Part shown: positions 55,529 to 63,257 of the stretch, piece after piece
Numbering within the stretch: the stretch's first letter is position 1
Layout of the letters: each line of letters opens with the position of its first letter
Source of the DNA: JAXDTI01 sp034090045
GTDB lineage: Bacteria > Actinomycetota > Actinomycetes > Actinomycetales > Actinomycetaceae
Length of the DNA stretch: 64,000 bases
Assembly (NCBI GenBank): GCA_034090045.1
Contig: JAXDTI010000001.1
Span: 124,001 to 188,000 of the forward strand
Direction of reading: 5' to 3'
Translations under genes and position numbers: made by a program
Notes under the pieces: model-generated
Told to the model about the DNA's origin: nothing
Database searches by the model: none
The model's input: the letters and a program-made list of their open reading frames with translations, nothing else

Positions 55529-56494
55529 ATGACCCACATTTGTGATCCGAAACGCTGGCGGGAAATCGACTTGGGTGTGCCGCTCACGGACGTCACCTAT
55601 CATCGGGCAGTTTCCGGTTCAGGCCTCGCCGGGTGGGCTGCCGGAACCAACCTGCCGGTGGTGCGTATCGCGATAGACCGACCCGAAATCCGTAACGCTT
55701 TCCGTCCGCACACAGTCGATGAACTGCTTATATGCCTTGATAATGCCCGTCAAGCCGCAGACGTTGCCGTCGTAATTCTCACCGGTAACGGCCCGGCACG
55801 TGACGGGGTTTACGCTTTCTGTAGCGGCGGTGACCAGAAAATCCGGGGTCGTGACGGATACCAATACGAAAACCGTGACGCTGAACGGCTCGACAGTGCC
55901 TCCGCAGAAAACCGCCGCGCCAACCTGGATCGGGCACGCGCCGGCAGACTGCACATCCTGGAAGTACAACGCGCTATCCGGCAACTCCCGAAACCCGTGA
56001 TCGCCGTGGTGGACGGCTGGGCGGCGGGCGGCGGGCACTCCCTCAACGTGATTTGTGACCTCTCGATTGCCTGTCGCGAACACGCGCGTTTCATGCAAAC
56101 TGACGCAGATGTTGGCAGCTTCGATGCCGGATACGGTTCAGCGCTGCTGGCTCGCCAAATCGGTGATAAACGTGCCCGCGAAATCTTCTTCTTGGCTCGG
56201 GAATACGATGCTGAACAGGCGGCAAACTGGGGGGTCGTAAACGAAACCTGTGCTCACGCCGACCTGGAGGAGCACGCCCTGGAGTGGGCGTTGACCATCG
56301 CCAACAAATCCCCGCAGGCAATCCGGATGCTCAAATACGCCTTTAACTTGATCGATGACGGGCTGGTCGGGCAACAGATGTTCGCCGGTGAAGCCACCCG
56401 CCTGGCATATATGACCGATGAGGCGCAAGAGGGACGCGATGCGTTCATCGAGAAACGCCGCCCGGAGTTCGAACGTTGGTCCCACTACTACTGA
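55529..56494 (+). CDS. menB: 1,4-Dihydroxy-2-naphthoyl-CoA synthase
   Basis: A 321-residue crotonase-fold enzyme that cyclises o-succinylbenzoyl-CoA, the product of MenE. Family marks are RPEIRNAFRPHTVDEL, AFCSGGDQKIRGRDGYQ and the C-terminal MTDEAQEGRDAFIEKRRPEF. It is slightly longer than E. coli MenB (285) because of the N terminus and an insert after the GGDQK loop. It starts a second transcription unit of the men cluster, divergent from the TM2 gene. Two small membrane proteins and then menC and menD follow. Confidence 0.96.
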   Translation: MTHICDPKRWREIDLGVPLTDVTYHRAVSGSGLAGWAAGTNLPVVRIAIDRPEIRNAFRPHTVDELLICLDNARQAADVAVVILTGNGPARDGVYAFCSGGDQKIRGRDGYQYENRDAERLDSASAENRRANLDRARAGRLHILEVQRAIRQLPKPVIAVVDGWAAGGGHSLNVICDLSIACREHARFMQTDADVGSFDAGYGSALLARQIGDKRAREIFFLAREYDAEQAANWGVVNETCAHADLEEHALEWALTIANKSPQAIRMLKYAFNLIDDGLVGQQMFAGEATRLAYMTDEAQEGRDAFIEKRRPEFERWSHYY

Positions 56495-56554
56495 CACTCG
56501 TAATGTCGGTGCTTCAGGTTAAGATAGGTGCAGAACACCCAGGAGGTACCCGAT

Positions 56555-57397
56555 ATGTCCGCGCGTAAAAAGGGCAGTAAAACGTTAAATAAACGTCAAA
56601 AGATGCTGCGAAACATCATTGTTGCTGCCCTGGTTGTGGTGGCGTTGATTGCGGTGTGGGTCGGGTTTTCACTGTGGCAACACAACAGCGCGCTACAGAA
56701 ATGTAAAGCGGCAGTAAAAGCCTATAACCAGCAGTATTCGGCGGTACAGGAAGCCGCAAAGACCGGACAGGCCGCCGCGAAAGTGAAGGCTTCGGAGATC
56801 TCTGAGGTCACGTTGATTTCCGACTTGAACCGTGACCTGGAACAGGTGCCGACAAGTAAAGATATCGAAAGCTGTGCATCGTCACTGTCAACGAAAGGTC
56901 TGATTCGCGCAACACACTACATTACTTCGCAGGGTGACACGCTCGGCAAACTCAGTGAATCCATTAACGAAAACGCCACCGGTGTCCTTCAGAGCCGCAA
57001 CGCGAAACAGCTGGGAGCGACCCGAGCAACCTTTGAAACACTGGTTGGGGATGCCGAAATGTTGGCGAAGAACGCACAGTTAATGTTGAGCACCGCAAAC
57101 CAGGACATCACGAAACTGCACGGCGCGATAGATACCGCGAAAGAACTGGTCGATGACCTGGCAGACGAAAATACCGCGAAACGGGTCAGCGATAAGGACA
57201 AAAAGGATTTCGAAACCCGGATAACACAGCAGACGAAAGCCTTGAACACCGCCATGCAACCGGTGAAGGACGCGGTCGCCGCCGAGCAGGCACGCCAGGC
57301 TGCGGCTGCACAGAAAGCGGCAGCGGAAGCCGCGAAGAAGAAAGCCGACGCGGAAAAGAAGAAAGCTGACGCTGATCAGACAAAGAAAACCGACTAG
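56555..57397 (+). CDS. Hypothetical membrane-anchored coiled-coil protein
   Basis: 280 residues of no recognised family. After a basic start (MSARKKGSK) there is one membrane helix (about 17-38). A mostly helical, coiled-coil-like outer region follows and ends in an Ala/Lys/Asp-rich tail (KKKADAEKKKADA). The likely topology is N-in with the body outside. I chose the ATG at 56555, which has a perfect AGGAGG 8 nt upstream, over an in-frame ATG at 56528. A possible -10 (TAAGAT, 56520-56525) precedes it. It sits between menB and menC, but a link to menaquinone synthesis is not shown. Confidence 0.75.
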   Translation: MSARKKGSKTLNKRQKMLRNIIVAALVVVALIAVWVGFSLWQHNSALQKCKAAVKAYNQQYSAVQEAAKTGQAAAKVKASEISEVTLISDLNRDLEQVPTSKDIESCASSLSTKGLIRATHYITSQGDTLGKLSESINENATGVLQSRNAKQLGATRATFETLVGDAEMLAKNAQLMLSTANQDITKLHGAIDTAKELVDDLADENTAKRVSDKDKKDFETRITQQTKALNTAMQPVKDAVAAEQARQAAAAQKAAAEAAKKKADAEKKKADADQTKKTD

Positions 57398-57448
57398 CCG
57401 CAGGTTTTACCTGTTCAGGCAGTTACGGGAAGTTCGGAGGTACAGCGA

Positions 57449-57913
57449 ATGTCTATGCTAATCGGACTGTTTGTGGGACTGGGGTGCCTGGTGTTCGCCG
57501 CCTGGCTACGAGCCGGATCGCAACGTTCCAGATTCTGGGTAAACGGCGGACACTGGTTTGTGGATGAACGTTTCGCACTGCTGTTCCTGCCCGGTTTAGG
57601 GGCCATGTTCCTCGGTATTTCAGCAGGCCAAATGATGATGCTTTTTTCGGGTTCGTGGAAATATGCGGTATCGGTGGTGTGCTATGCCGTCGCGGTTGCC
57701 GGACTGGTATTGATTGTGATGGGGATGATGCCGACCAGCTCCACACCAAAATGGGTGCGCCCACTCTGGTTGCGACAACTCTACGCCGCCACCGACACCA
57801 AGGGCTCCGCAACGGCAGACACCAAAGGTGCCGCTAAACGCGGCGAGGTCGAAAAATCGCGCGGCACAGCCAACCCGCAGAAGAAGAACCGCAAAAAACG
57901 CACCCGCTGGTGA
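57449..57913 (+). CDS. Hypothetical small membrane protein
   Basis: 154 residues, no recognised family. Three hydrophobic segments lie at about 1-20, 43-66 and 70-92. A cytoplasmic tail follows, ending in a strongly basic KKNRKKRTRW. The ribosome site GGAGG is 7 nt before the ATG. menC starts one base after its stop, so the two are co-translated or at least co-transcribed. The basic tail could contact nucleic acid, membrane lipids or a partner protein; this is speculation. Confidence 0.75.
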   Translation: MSMLIGLFVGLGCLVFAAWLRAGSQRSRFWVNGGHWFVDERFALLFLPGLGAMFLGISAGQMMMLFSGSWKYAVSVVCYAVAVAGLVLIVMGMMPTSSTPKWVRPLWLRQLYAATDTKGSATADTKGAAKRGEVEKSRGTANPQKKNRKKRTRW

Positions 57914-57914
57914 C

Positions 57915-59000
57915 ATGACACAAAAACCCCAGGTAACCGAGGTAGCACTCCGTGATTTACCGGTTCCGGCACGCCGAATCCTGGGGGAAGAAATCGATCG
58001 GCTGTTGGTGTGGCGCACCCCGATGCTAACCCGCTTCCGTGGCATCGACGCCCGGGAAGGGCTGCTGGTTCACGGGCCCGCCGGGTGGGGTGAAATCTCG
58101 CCTTTCTGGGATTACGGTGCCGCGGAAATCCGCCGTTGGGTCGCAGCAGGTATCGAGGCTGCCACCCAGGAACCGCCCCAGCCACGCCGCCAAACAATCC
58201 CGGTCAATATAACCGTGCCGATACTGCCCGCCGATGCCGCGTATCAACTGGTCAAAACCTGTATATCTGACGATGAACCAACCAGTGCGAAAGTAAAGGT
58301 TTCGGGCGCGGGAACCGACCTGAATGCAGATGCCGAGAGGGTGGCGGCAGTGCGGGATGCGCTCGGACGTGGCGGGCGAATCCGGGTGGATGCCAACGCC
58401 GGATGGACACCGGCACAGGCACACCGAGCAATCAGGGTGCTACAGCAGGCAGCAGGGGATTTGGAGTATGTTGAGCAGCCCTGCGGGAGCGTGACCGAAA
58501 TGGCTGAGTTGCGCCGGAGTGTGGATGTGCAGATAGCGGCTGACGAGTCGATACGTCGCAGCTCCGACCCGCTCGCTGTACGCCGCGAACAGGCCGCTGA
58601 CCTCATAATTTTGAAGGTTCAACCGCTCGGTGGGGTGCGGGCGGCGCTGCGGCTCGCCGAGGAGCTAGGGTTACCGGCGGTCGTGTCATCGGCTTTGGAT
58701 TCTTCGATTGGGATTGCGGCGGGACTACGACTGGCGGCGGCGCTGCCGGAACTCGATCATGCCTGCGGGCTGGGTACCGTGCGGCTGTTGACGGCAGACC
58801 CCGCAAGAGAGAGCCTGCTGCCTCGGGCGAACACCCTGCCTGCTGACGGGTGTTGTGTCCCGCGTGAACCGCTAGACGCGGATACGGTTCCGCAAAGCGT
58901 GGTGGCAGCCTGGGTTGCTCGGCTCTCAGCAGCCAGTGAGGTGGTTGATGTGAACGAGGCGGGTGCAGCTTTGCCTGACGGTTGGTGGTTCGATGACTGA
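57915..59000 (+). CDS. menC: o-Succinylbenzoate synthase
   Basis: A 361-residue enolase-superfamily enzyme that dehydrates SHCHC to o-succinylbenzoate. The KxK motif is Lys126/Lys128 (AKVKV). Metal ligands are Asp159 (RVDANAGW), Glu187 (YVEQP) and Asp210 (AADES), and the base is Lys234 (ILKVQP). The full catalytic set is present. The ATG at 57915 was chosen over an in-frame ATG at 57828 that lies inside the preceding gene. It overlaps menD by 8 bp. Confidence 0.93.
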   Translation: MTQKPQVTEVALRDLPVPARRILGEEIDRLLVWRTPMLTRFRGIDAREGLLVHGPAGWGEISPFWDYGAAEIRRWVAAGIEAATQEPPQPRRQTIPVNITVPILPADAAYQLVKTCISDDEPTSAKVKVSGAGTDLNADAERVAAVRDALGRGGRIRVDANAGWTPAQAHRAIRVLQQAAGDLEYVEQPCGSVTEMAELRRSVDVQIAADESIRRSSDPLAVRREQAADLIILKVQPLGGVRAALRLAEELGLPAVVSSALDSSIGIAAGLRLAAALPELDHACGLGTVRLLTADPARESLLPRANTLPADGCCVPREPLDADTVPQSVVAAWVARLSAASEVVDVNEAGAALPDGWWFDD

Positions 59001-60540
59001 AATGCCTGATTCTTTGCGGTTGGCTGAGGATTTGATTGCGGCTCTAGGGGAGGTCGGTGTCACGGATGTCGTGTATTGTCCGGGTTCTCGGGATGCCCCG
59101 ATCGCCTATGCTTTACAGGATTTCAAGGGAGGCCTACATGTGCGAATCGATGAGCGGGTGGCGGCCTTCACGGCGCTTGGGGTGTCGCTAGCCGGAGGTT
59201 TCGGGGCGGTAGTGACCACCTCGGGGTCGGCTCCGTCACACCTGTATCCGGCGATTTTGGAGGCGCGTCATTCCGGACTGCCACTGGTTGTGGTTTCAGC
59301 GGATCGCCCGGCGAGGCTGCGCGGCACCGGCACTAACCAGACAACCGAGCAGCAAGGAATGTTTCCGCTGGTTAAGGCTGCTTGTGATCTTTCTGTTCCG
59401 GATCAATCAGCCGGTGTGAAACTGCGGGAAACGCTGTGGGCGGCGTGTTCGGTGCCTGTCGGCCCGGTACACGTGAACCTCCAATTTGATGTGCCGTTGC
59501 TGCCCGCAGACACCAAACCGAAACGCGATATCGAGTATAGGGCGAGTGCTTTCCGCTCGTGGTGGTATACCGCAGCGGATCGGAGCGGAAACGACGCGTT
59601 GAAACCGGGGTTGCGTACCGTGGTGGTTGCCGGAGACAAGGCTCCCGATATTGCTCATGCGGCAGCGTCAGCCGGTGTACCGATATTTGCTGAACCTAGC
59701 TCTGGCCTGCGCAATCACCCTAATGCGATTGCCGGATACGCAGAGTTACTGGACGGTGGAGCGCTCGCTGAGAGCATAGAGCAGGTGCTGGTTGTCGGTC
59801 ACCCCACCCTTTCACGGTCAGTGACCCGGCTGCTCAACGGCAATGCCCGGCGAATATGGGTGACGGATCGCTACCGCCCGGACGCGGATGTGATTGTGCC
59901 AGCAGCTCCAACAGTTCTCCCCGAGCAGGATTCCGGGTGGCTCGCCCAGTGGCGGGAAGCCGATTCCGCATATTCGCAAGCCACCGATCCGCGGGAGCCG
60001 TATCTGTGCCAGCTTTGGGAGCACCACGGGGTTACCGGAAATCCGCTGGTTATAGGTGCTTCCTTGACTATTCGCGGTTTCGATAGGCTGCCTGTCACCA
60101 AAGCTGCGGTTTGGGCGCTGTCGAACCGGGGGCTGGCCGGAATTGACGGCACCATCTCGACAGCCAGCGGTGTCGCGCTCGCCAGCGGACGGAGAACCAC
60201 TGTGGTTCTCGGAGATTTGACGGCGCTCCACGACTCCGGGGCCTTCACCATACCAGCCACAGAGACAAGCCCTGACCTGGACATAGTTATTATAGATGAT
60301 GCGGGTGGGCAGATTTTTGGGACGCTTGAGTACGGGCGTGACCGAGGAACAAGCACCTATGACCGGTTCTTTCAGACGCGTGTTTCAGTGGACTTTGAGC
60401 ACCTAGCGGCTGCCTTCAATGTCGCCTATATCGCGATAACTAACGCCGATAAATTGCGGGAAACCTTGAACAATCCGGTTTCGGGTATGCGCGTAATACA
60501 CATAGTTATTCAGGAGACACCCAGCAACAACCCAGATTGA
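58993..60540 (+). CDS. menD: SEPHCHC synthase (MenD)
   Basis: A 515-residue thiamine-diphosphate enzyme that adds the succinyl semialdehyde unit from 2-oxoglutarate to isochorismate. The N-terminal CPGSRDAPIAYAL corresponds to the PGSRSxPL region of the family, with Asp at the variable position. VSADRPARLRGTGTNQTTEQ and the TDP-binding IDDAGGQIFGTLEYGRD are clear. I chose the ATG at 58993, overlapping the menC stop (ATGACTGA), over an earlier frame start at 58963. The isochorismate synthase MenF and the hydrolase MenH that frame this step are not seen in the window. Confidence 0.94.
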   Translation: MTEMPDSLRLAEDLIAALGEVGVTDVVYCPGSRDAPIAYALQDFKGGLHVRIDERVAAFTALGVSLAGGFGAVVTTSGSAPSHLYPAILEARHSGLPLVVVSADRPARLRGTGTNQTTEQQGMFPLVKAACDLSVPDQSAGVKLRETLWAACSVPVGPVHVNLQFDVPLLPADTKPKRDIEYRASAFRSWWYTAADRSGNDALKPGLRTVVVAGDKAPDIAHAAASAGVPIFAEPSSGLRNHPNAIAGYAELLDGGALAESIEQVLVVGHPTLSRSVTRLLNGNARRIWVTDRYRPDADVIVPAAPTVLPEQDSGWLAQWREADSAYSQATDPREPYLCQLWEHHGVTGNPLVIGASLTIRGFDRLPVTKAAVWALSNRGLAGIDGTISTASGVALASGRRTTVVLGDLTALHDSGAFTIPATETSPDLDIVIIDDAGGQIFGTLEYGRDRGTSTYDRFFQTRVSVDFEHLAAAFNVAYIAITNADKLRETLNNPVSGMRVIHIVIQETPSNNPD

Positions 60541-60564
60541 AAACAGTGTGCCGAGTTTTAATTA
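60537..60564 (+). promoter_or_regulatory. Predicted promoter of htrA, probably leaderless
   Basis: TTGAAA (60537-60542) overlaps the menD stop codon. A TA-rich -10 region (TTTAAT 60557-60562, or TAATTA 60559-60564) ends 4-6 nt before the ATG at 60569. No Shine-Dalgarno is present. The spacing to -35 is 14-16 nt depending on which -10 is used. Confidence 0.45.
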
Positions 60565-60568
60565 GTTC

Positions 60569-62065
60569 ATGAACGAAAATGAATACCCGTTTAAGGGAAC
60601 TCCAGAACCCGATTCGGAACTGCCACGGCCAACAGTGAATGGCAAACTACACTTTGCTGGGAGCCGTGACGAACACACCCGAGGTTTTCAGCCCTCGATG
60701 ATTCGCGGCACCGAACCCGAAACGGTGAGCACACAACCCACACAACCGACACAGCGATACTTCCCGCAGCCGGCGCAGCCAGCCCAGCCTGCCCAGCCGG
60801 CGCAGCCAGCCCAGCCGGCGCAGCCAGCCCAGCCGAGCCAGCCGTTTATGTCATTTATGTCGCCCGAAACGGCACCCGAGACGACACAACCGGAACCCCC
60901 CGAGCCCCAAAAGAAATCCTTGAAAAGCCGCCCCACCTGGTCTGGTGTAATCGCAGTCGCGTTAGTTGCGGTGCTGCTCGCCATCGGCGGAAACTGGGCG
61001 CTGGCACGTGTCGGAGGTTTTGCTTCACTGCCGGGATCCGGTGCACAAGTAGCAACCCAGGCACCGGTCGCAACCGCGAAAACCGGTGACACCGACTGGG
61101 CAACTGTCGCCCAAACAGTCCAACCCGCAGTCGTCTCAATCGCCGTGAACAGCGGAAACAGTTCGGCTAGTGGTTCGGGCGCGATTTTCGATACCCAGGG
61201 TCACGTGCTGACGAACTATCACGTGGTGGCCTCCGCAATCCAGGCAGCAGCCGAAATCCAGATACAGCTGGCGGACGGACGTTTGTACTCCGGGCAGGTT
61301 GTCGGTTCAGATTCCACCACAGACCTGGCGGTACTCTCGATTGACAACCCGCCAAAAGATTTGACGATGGTCACGCTCGGCAGCTCCGACAAACTCACTG
61401 TCGGCCAGCCGGTCGCTGCGATTGGTGCGCCACTGGGCCTGGAAAACACCCTGACTACCGGTGTCATTTCTGCCCTTGACCGGCCAGTTACCGTATCACA
61501 ATCCTCCAAAGACGACACACATGATCCGTTTTCCCAGTTCAAACAGCAACAGACTGGTGAAACAGTGGTGACTAACGCAATCCAAATCGATGCCGCAATC
61601 AACCCCGGTAACTCCGGCGGCCCGCTTTTTGCCGCTGACGGCACCGTAATCGGAATCAACTCCTCTATCGCCTCGCTCGGTTCCAATTCCGACACCTCCG
61701 GTTCTATAGGTATAGGCTTCGCAATCCCGGTGAACCTCGCCAAAAACGTTGCCGACCAAATCCTGAAAAACGGCAGCGTAGAGCACGCCTATCTGGGGGT
61801 TCGGGTCAGTGACGGAGCCGGAGACACCGGTTCAGAAACCGTTTCTGGCGCGATGATACAAGAAGTAGTCAGAGGTGAAGCCGCCCAGAGAGCCGGGCTG
61901 CGGGTCGGAGATATGGTCACAAAAATTGATGGGCACCGAGTCACTTCCGGTTCATCGCTCACCGGCTATGTGCGCTGGTATGTGCCCGGTGAAGAGGTGA
62001 AACTCGAAATAGTGAGGAAAGGGGATACCCGCGAAATAACCGTGACCCTCGGCTCGGTAGACTGA
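60569..62065 (+). CDS. HtrA/DegP-like serine protease with PDZ domain
   Basis: 498 residues of the S1C family, a surface quality-control protease. The cytoplasmic N terminus (1-125) is Pro/Gln-rich with a PAQ tandem repeat. One membrane helix (about 128-150) follows. The trypsin-like domain has His218 (NYHVV), Asp252 (TTDLAVL) and Ser349 (GNSGGP), all intact. A C-terminal PDZ domain (about 405-495) is seen in GEAAQRAGLRVGDMVTKIDG. This is the usual actinobacterial PepD/HtrA layout. The ATG has no ribosome site but lies next to a promoter-like box. It is convergent with the hydrolase gene downstream. Confidence 0.93.
   Translation: MNENEYPFKGTPEPDSELPRPTVNGKLHFAGSRDEHTRGFQPSMIRGTEPETVSTQPTQPTQRYFPQPAQPAQPAQPAQPAQPAQPAQPSQPFMSFMSPETAPETTQPEPPEPQKKSLKSRPTWSGVIAVALVAVLLAIGGNWALARVGGFASLPGSGAQVATQAPVATAKTGDTDWATVAQTVQPAVVSIAVNSGNSSASGSGAIFDTQGHVLTNYHVVASAIQAAAEIQIQLADGRLYSGQVVGSDSTTDLAVLSIDNPPKDLTMVTLGSSDKLTVGQPVAAIGAPLGLENTLTTGVISALDRPVTVSQSSKDDTHDPFSQFKQQQTGETVVTNAIQIDAAINPGNSGGPLFAADGTVIGINSSIASLGSNSDTSGSIGIGFAIPVNLAKNVADQILKNGSVEHAYLGVRVSDGAGDTGSETVSGAMIQEVVRGEAAQRAGLRVGDMVTKIDGHRVTSGSSLTGYVRWYVPGEEVKLEIVRKGDTREITVTLGSVD
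60770..60844 (+). repeat. PAQ-encoding tandem repeat in the protease gene
   Basis: A GC-rich tandem array of 9-bp and 18-bp units (CCGGCGCAG and CCAGCCCAG variants) encodes about seven PAQ triplets. Unit length is a multiple of three, so changes in copy number would lengthen or shorten the cytoplasmic tail without a frameshift. Confidence 0.8.
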
Positions 62066-62085
62066 CAACACGCGAAGCTGTTTTT

Positions 62086-63231
62086 TTAAGGACAAATCGC
62101 GTCAATACCGGCAGGCTGCAAATCGGCGAGCGGCACCGCGCCCGGCATTCGCGCCGCCAACCAAGAATGAACCGTGCGCCAAACACGTATCCGATCCGGC
62201 GGCAGCGAAATAAACAGGTCGTGACGACCGAAAAGACGACGGATTGTGACCTCAGATCCGAGTTTCGGTGCGCGAGACGCGATACGGTCAGCATCCAAGA
62301 CCGTGTCCATGCGGTGCATCTGCGGGTGCCATCTAGAGTGCAAATCCGAGTGGCGAGCACACATCAACAGGGTCGGCACCCCAGTTTCAATACCGTGGCG
62401 TATCTCCCGCTGACCGTGTACTACCGCGCGACCCCAACCGGCAGTGATGTCGGCGTTCTCTTCGCGTTTCCAATCGGCGACCAGCCCGTAACCAGACAGC
62501 GATGGATCCCACTCCCATCTGCGTAAATTCTGGGGTATTGGGCCGTCAGCAGCCTGCCACCCGGCCAGTAGCAGCGGATAGCCGTTCGAGGGGGTAATCG
62601 GAACAGTCTGATGCGGCACGGCAATACCGAGTGTCTCGCCGAGCACTGTGGCGCCACTGCGCTCAACTAAACTGCCCTGCATCGCAATCCACGGGGAGTT
62701 GAGCAGCAGCGCCTCGACACGCCCCGGATTATGATGCACCCACAGCGGAGCAACCAAACCACCGAAAGAGTGGGCACCAAAGAGCAGCGGCAACCCCGGA
62801 TTCTCAGCGACAATCAAGTCAAAGGCCGCACTGATTTCAGCATCATAGTCGGCGATGCTGCGCGTATAGAAAATGGTCTGACCGGGACGCAGCGAACGCC
62901 CGTATTTATGCAGTTCGATCGCGTAAAAGGCACCGCCAGCGTAGCTGAAATGCCGCGCGATTTCGCGGTTAAAGAAATAGTCATTCCAGCCGTGCAGATA
63001 CAGCACCGCGAATCCGGGACGCTGCGGTGTTCCCGCTATCGCATTCGGATCCTGTTGCGGCCGGTACCGCACAACGGTTGCCACGACTTCGCCCTCGTCG
63101 TCCATGCCGAGCGGCAATGTTCGCGCCTCGAAACCGGCACCCAAAATGTCGGGCACCCACCGGTCGGTGGGTGCGTACTCGGTCGGCGGCTCTGTGGGCA
63201 GCGGAACATATTGATAGGTTTCAGTGTTCAC
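62086..63231 (-). CDS. Alpha/beta hydrolase, serine-aminopeptidase/lysophospholipase type
   Basis: 381 residues. YLHGWNDYFF gives the oxyanion HG, and the elbow is GAHSFGG with the nucleophile Ser. Candidate acid and base are an Asp in the MCARHSDLH region and the His in FGRHDLF or VHSWL. It fits the Hydrolase_4 family (monoglyceride lipase-like). No signal peptide is seen. GTG start at 63231 with AGGGAG upstream. Its TAA overlaps the T-run that follows htrA (62081-62087). Although it is near the men genes it is on the other strand, so a MenH role is not supported. Confidence 0.8.
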   Translation of the reverse strand: MNTETYQYVPLPTEPPTEYAPTDRWVPDILGAGFEARTLPLGMDDEGEVVATVVRYRPQQDPNAIAGTPQRPGFAVLYLHGWNDYFFNREIARHFSYAGGAFYAIELHKYGRSLRPGQTIFYTRSIADYDAEISAAFDLIVAENPGLPLLFGAHSFGGLVAPLWVHHNPGRVEALLLNSPWIAMQGSLVERSGATVLGETLGIAVPHQTVPITPSNGYPLLLAGWQAADGPIPQNLRRWEWDPSLSGYGLVADWKREENADITAGWGRAVVHGQREIRHGIETGVPTLLMCARHSDLHSRWHPQMHRMDTVLDADRIASRAPKLGSEVTIRRLFGRHDLFISLPPDRIRVWRTVHSWLAARMPGAVPLADLQPAGIDAICP

Positions 63232-63257
63232 TTCGCTCCCTATGGAATCATTACGAA

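Noticed and set aside
60770..60844. Phase-variation on/off switch in htrA
   Set aside because: Repeat units are 9 and 18 bp, so copy changes keep the frame and cannot switch the gene off.
62086..63231. Alpha/beta hydrolase as the missing MenH
   Set aside because: It is on the opposite strand beyond htrA, is too long (381 residues versus about 250-270), and lacks distinctive MenH sequence.
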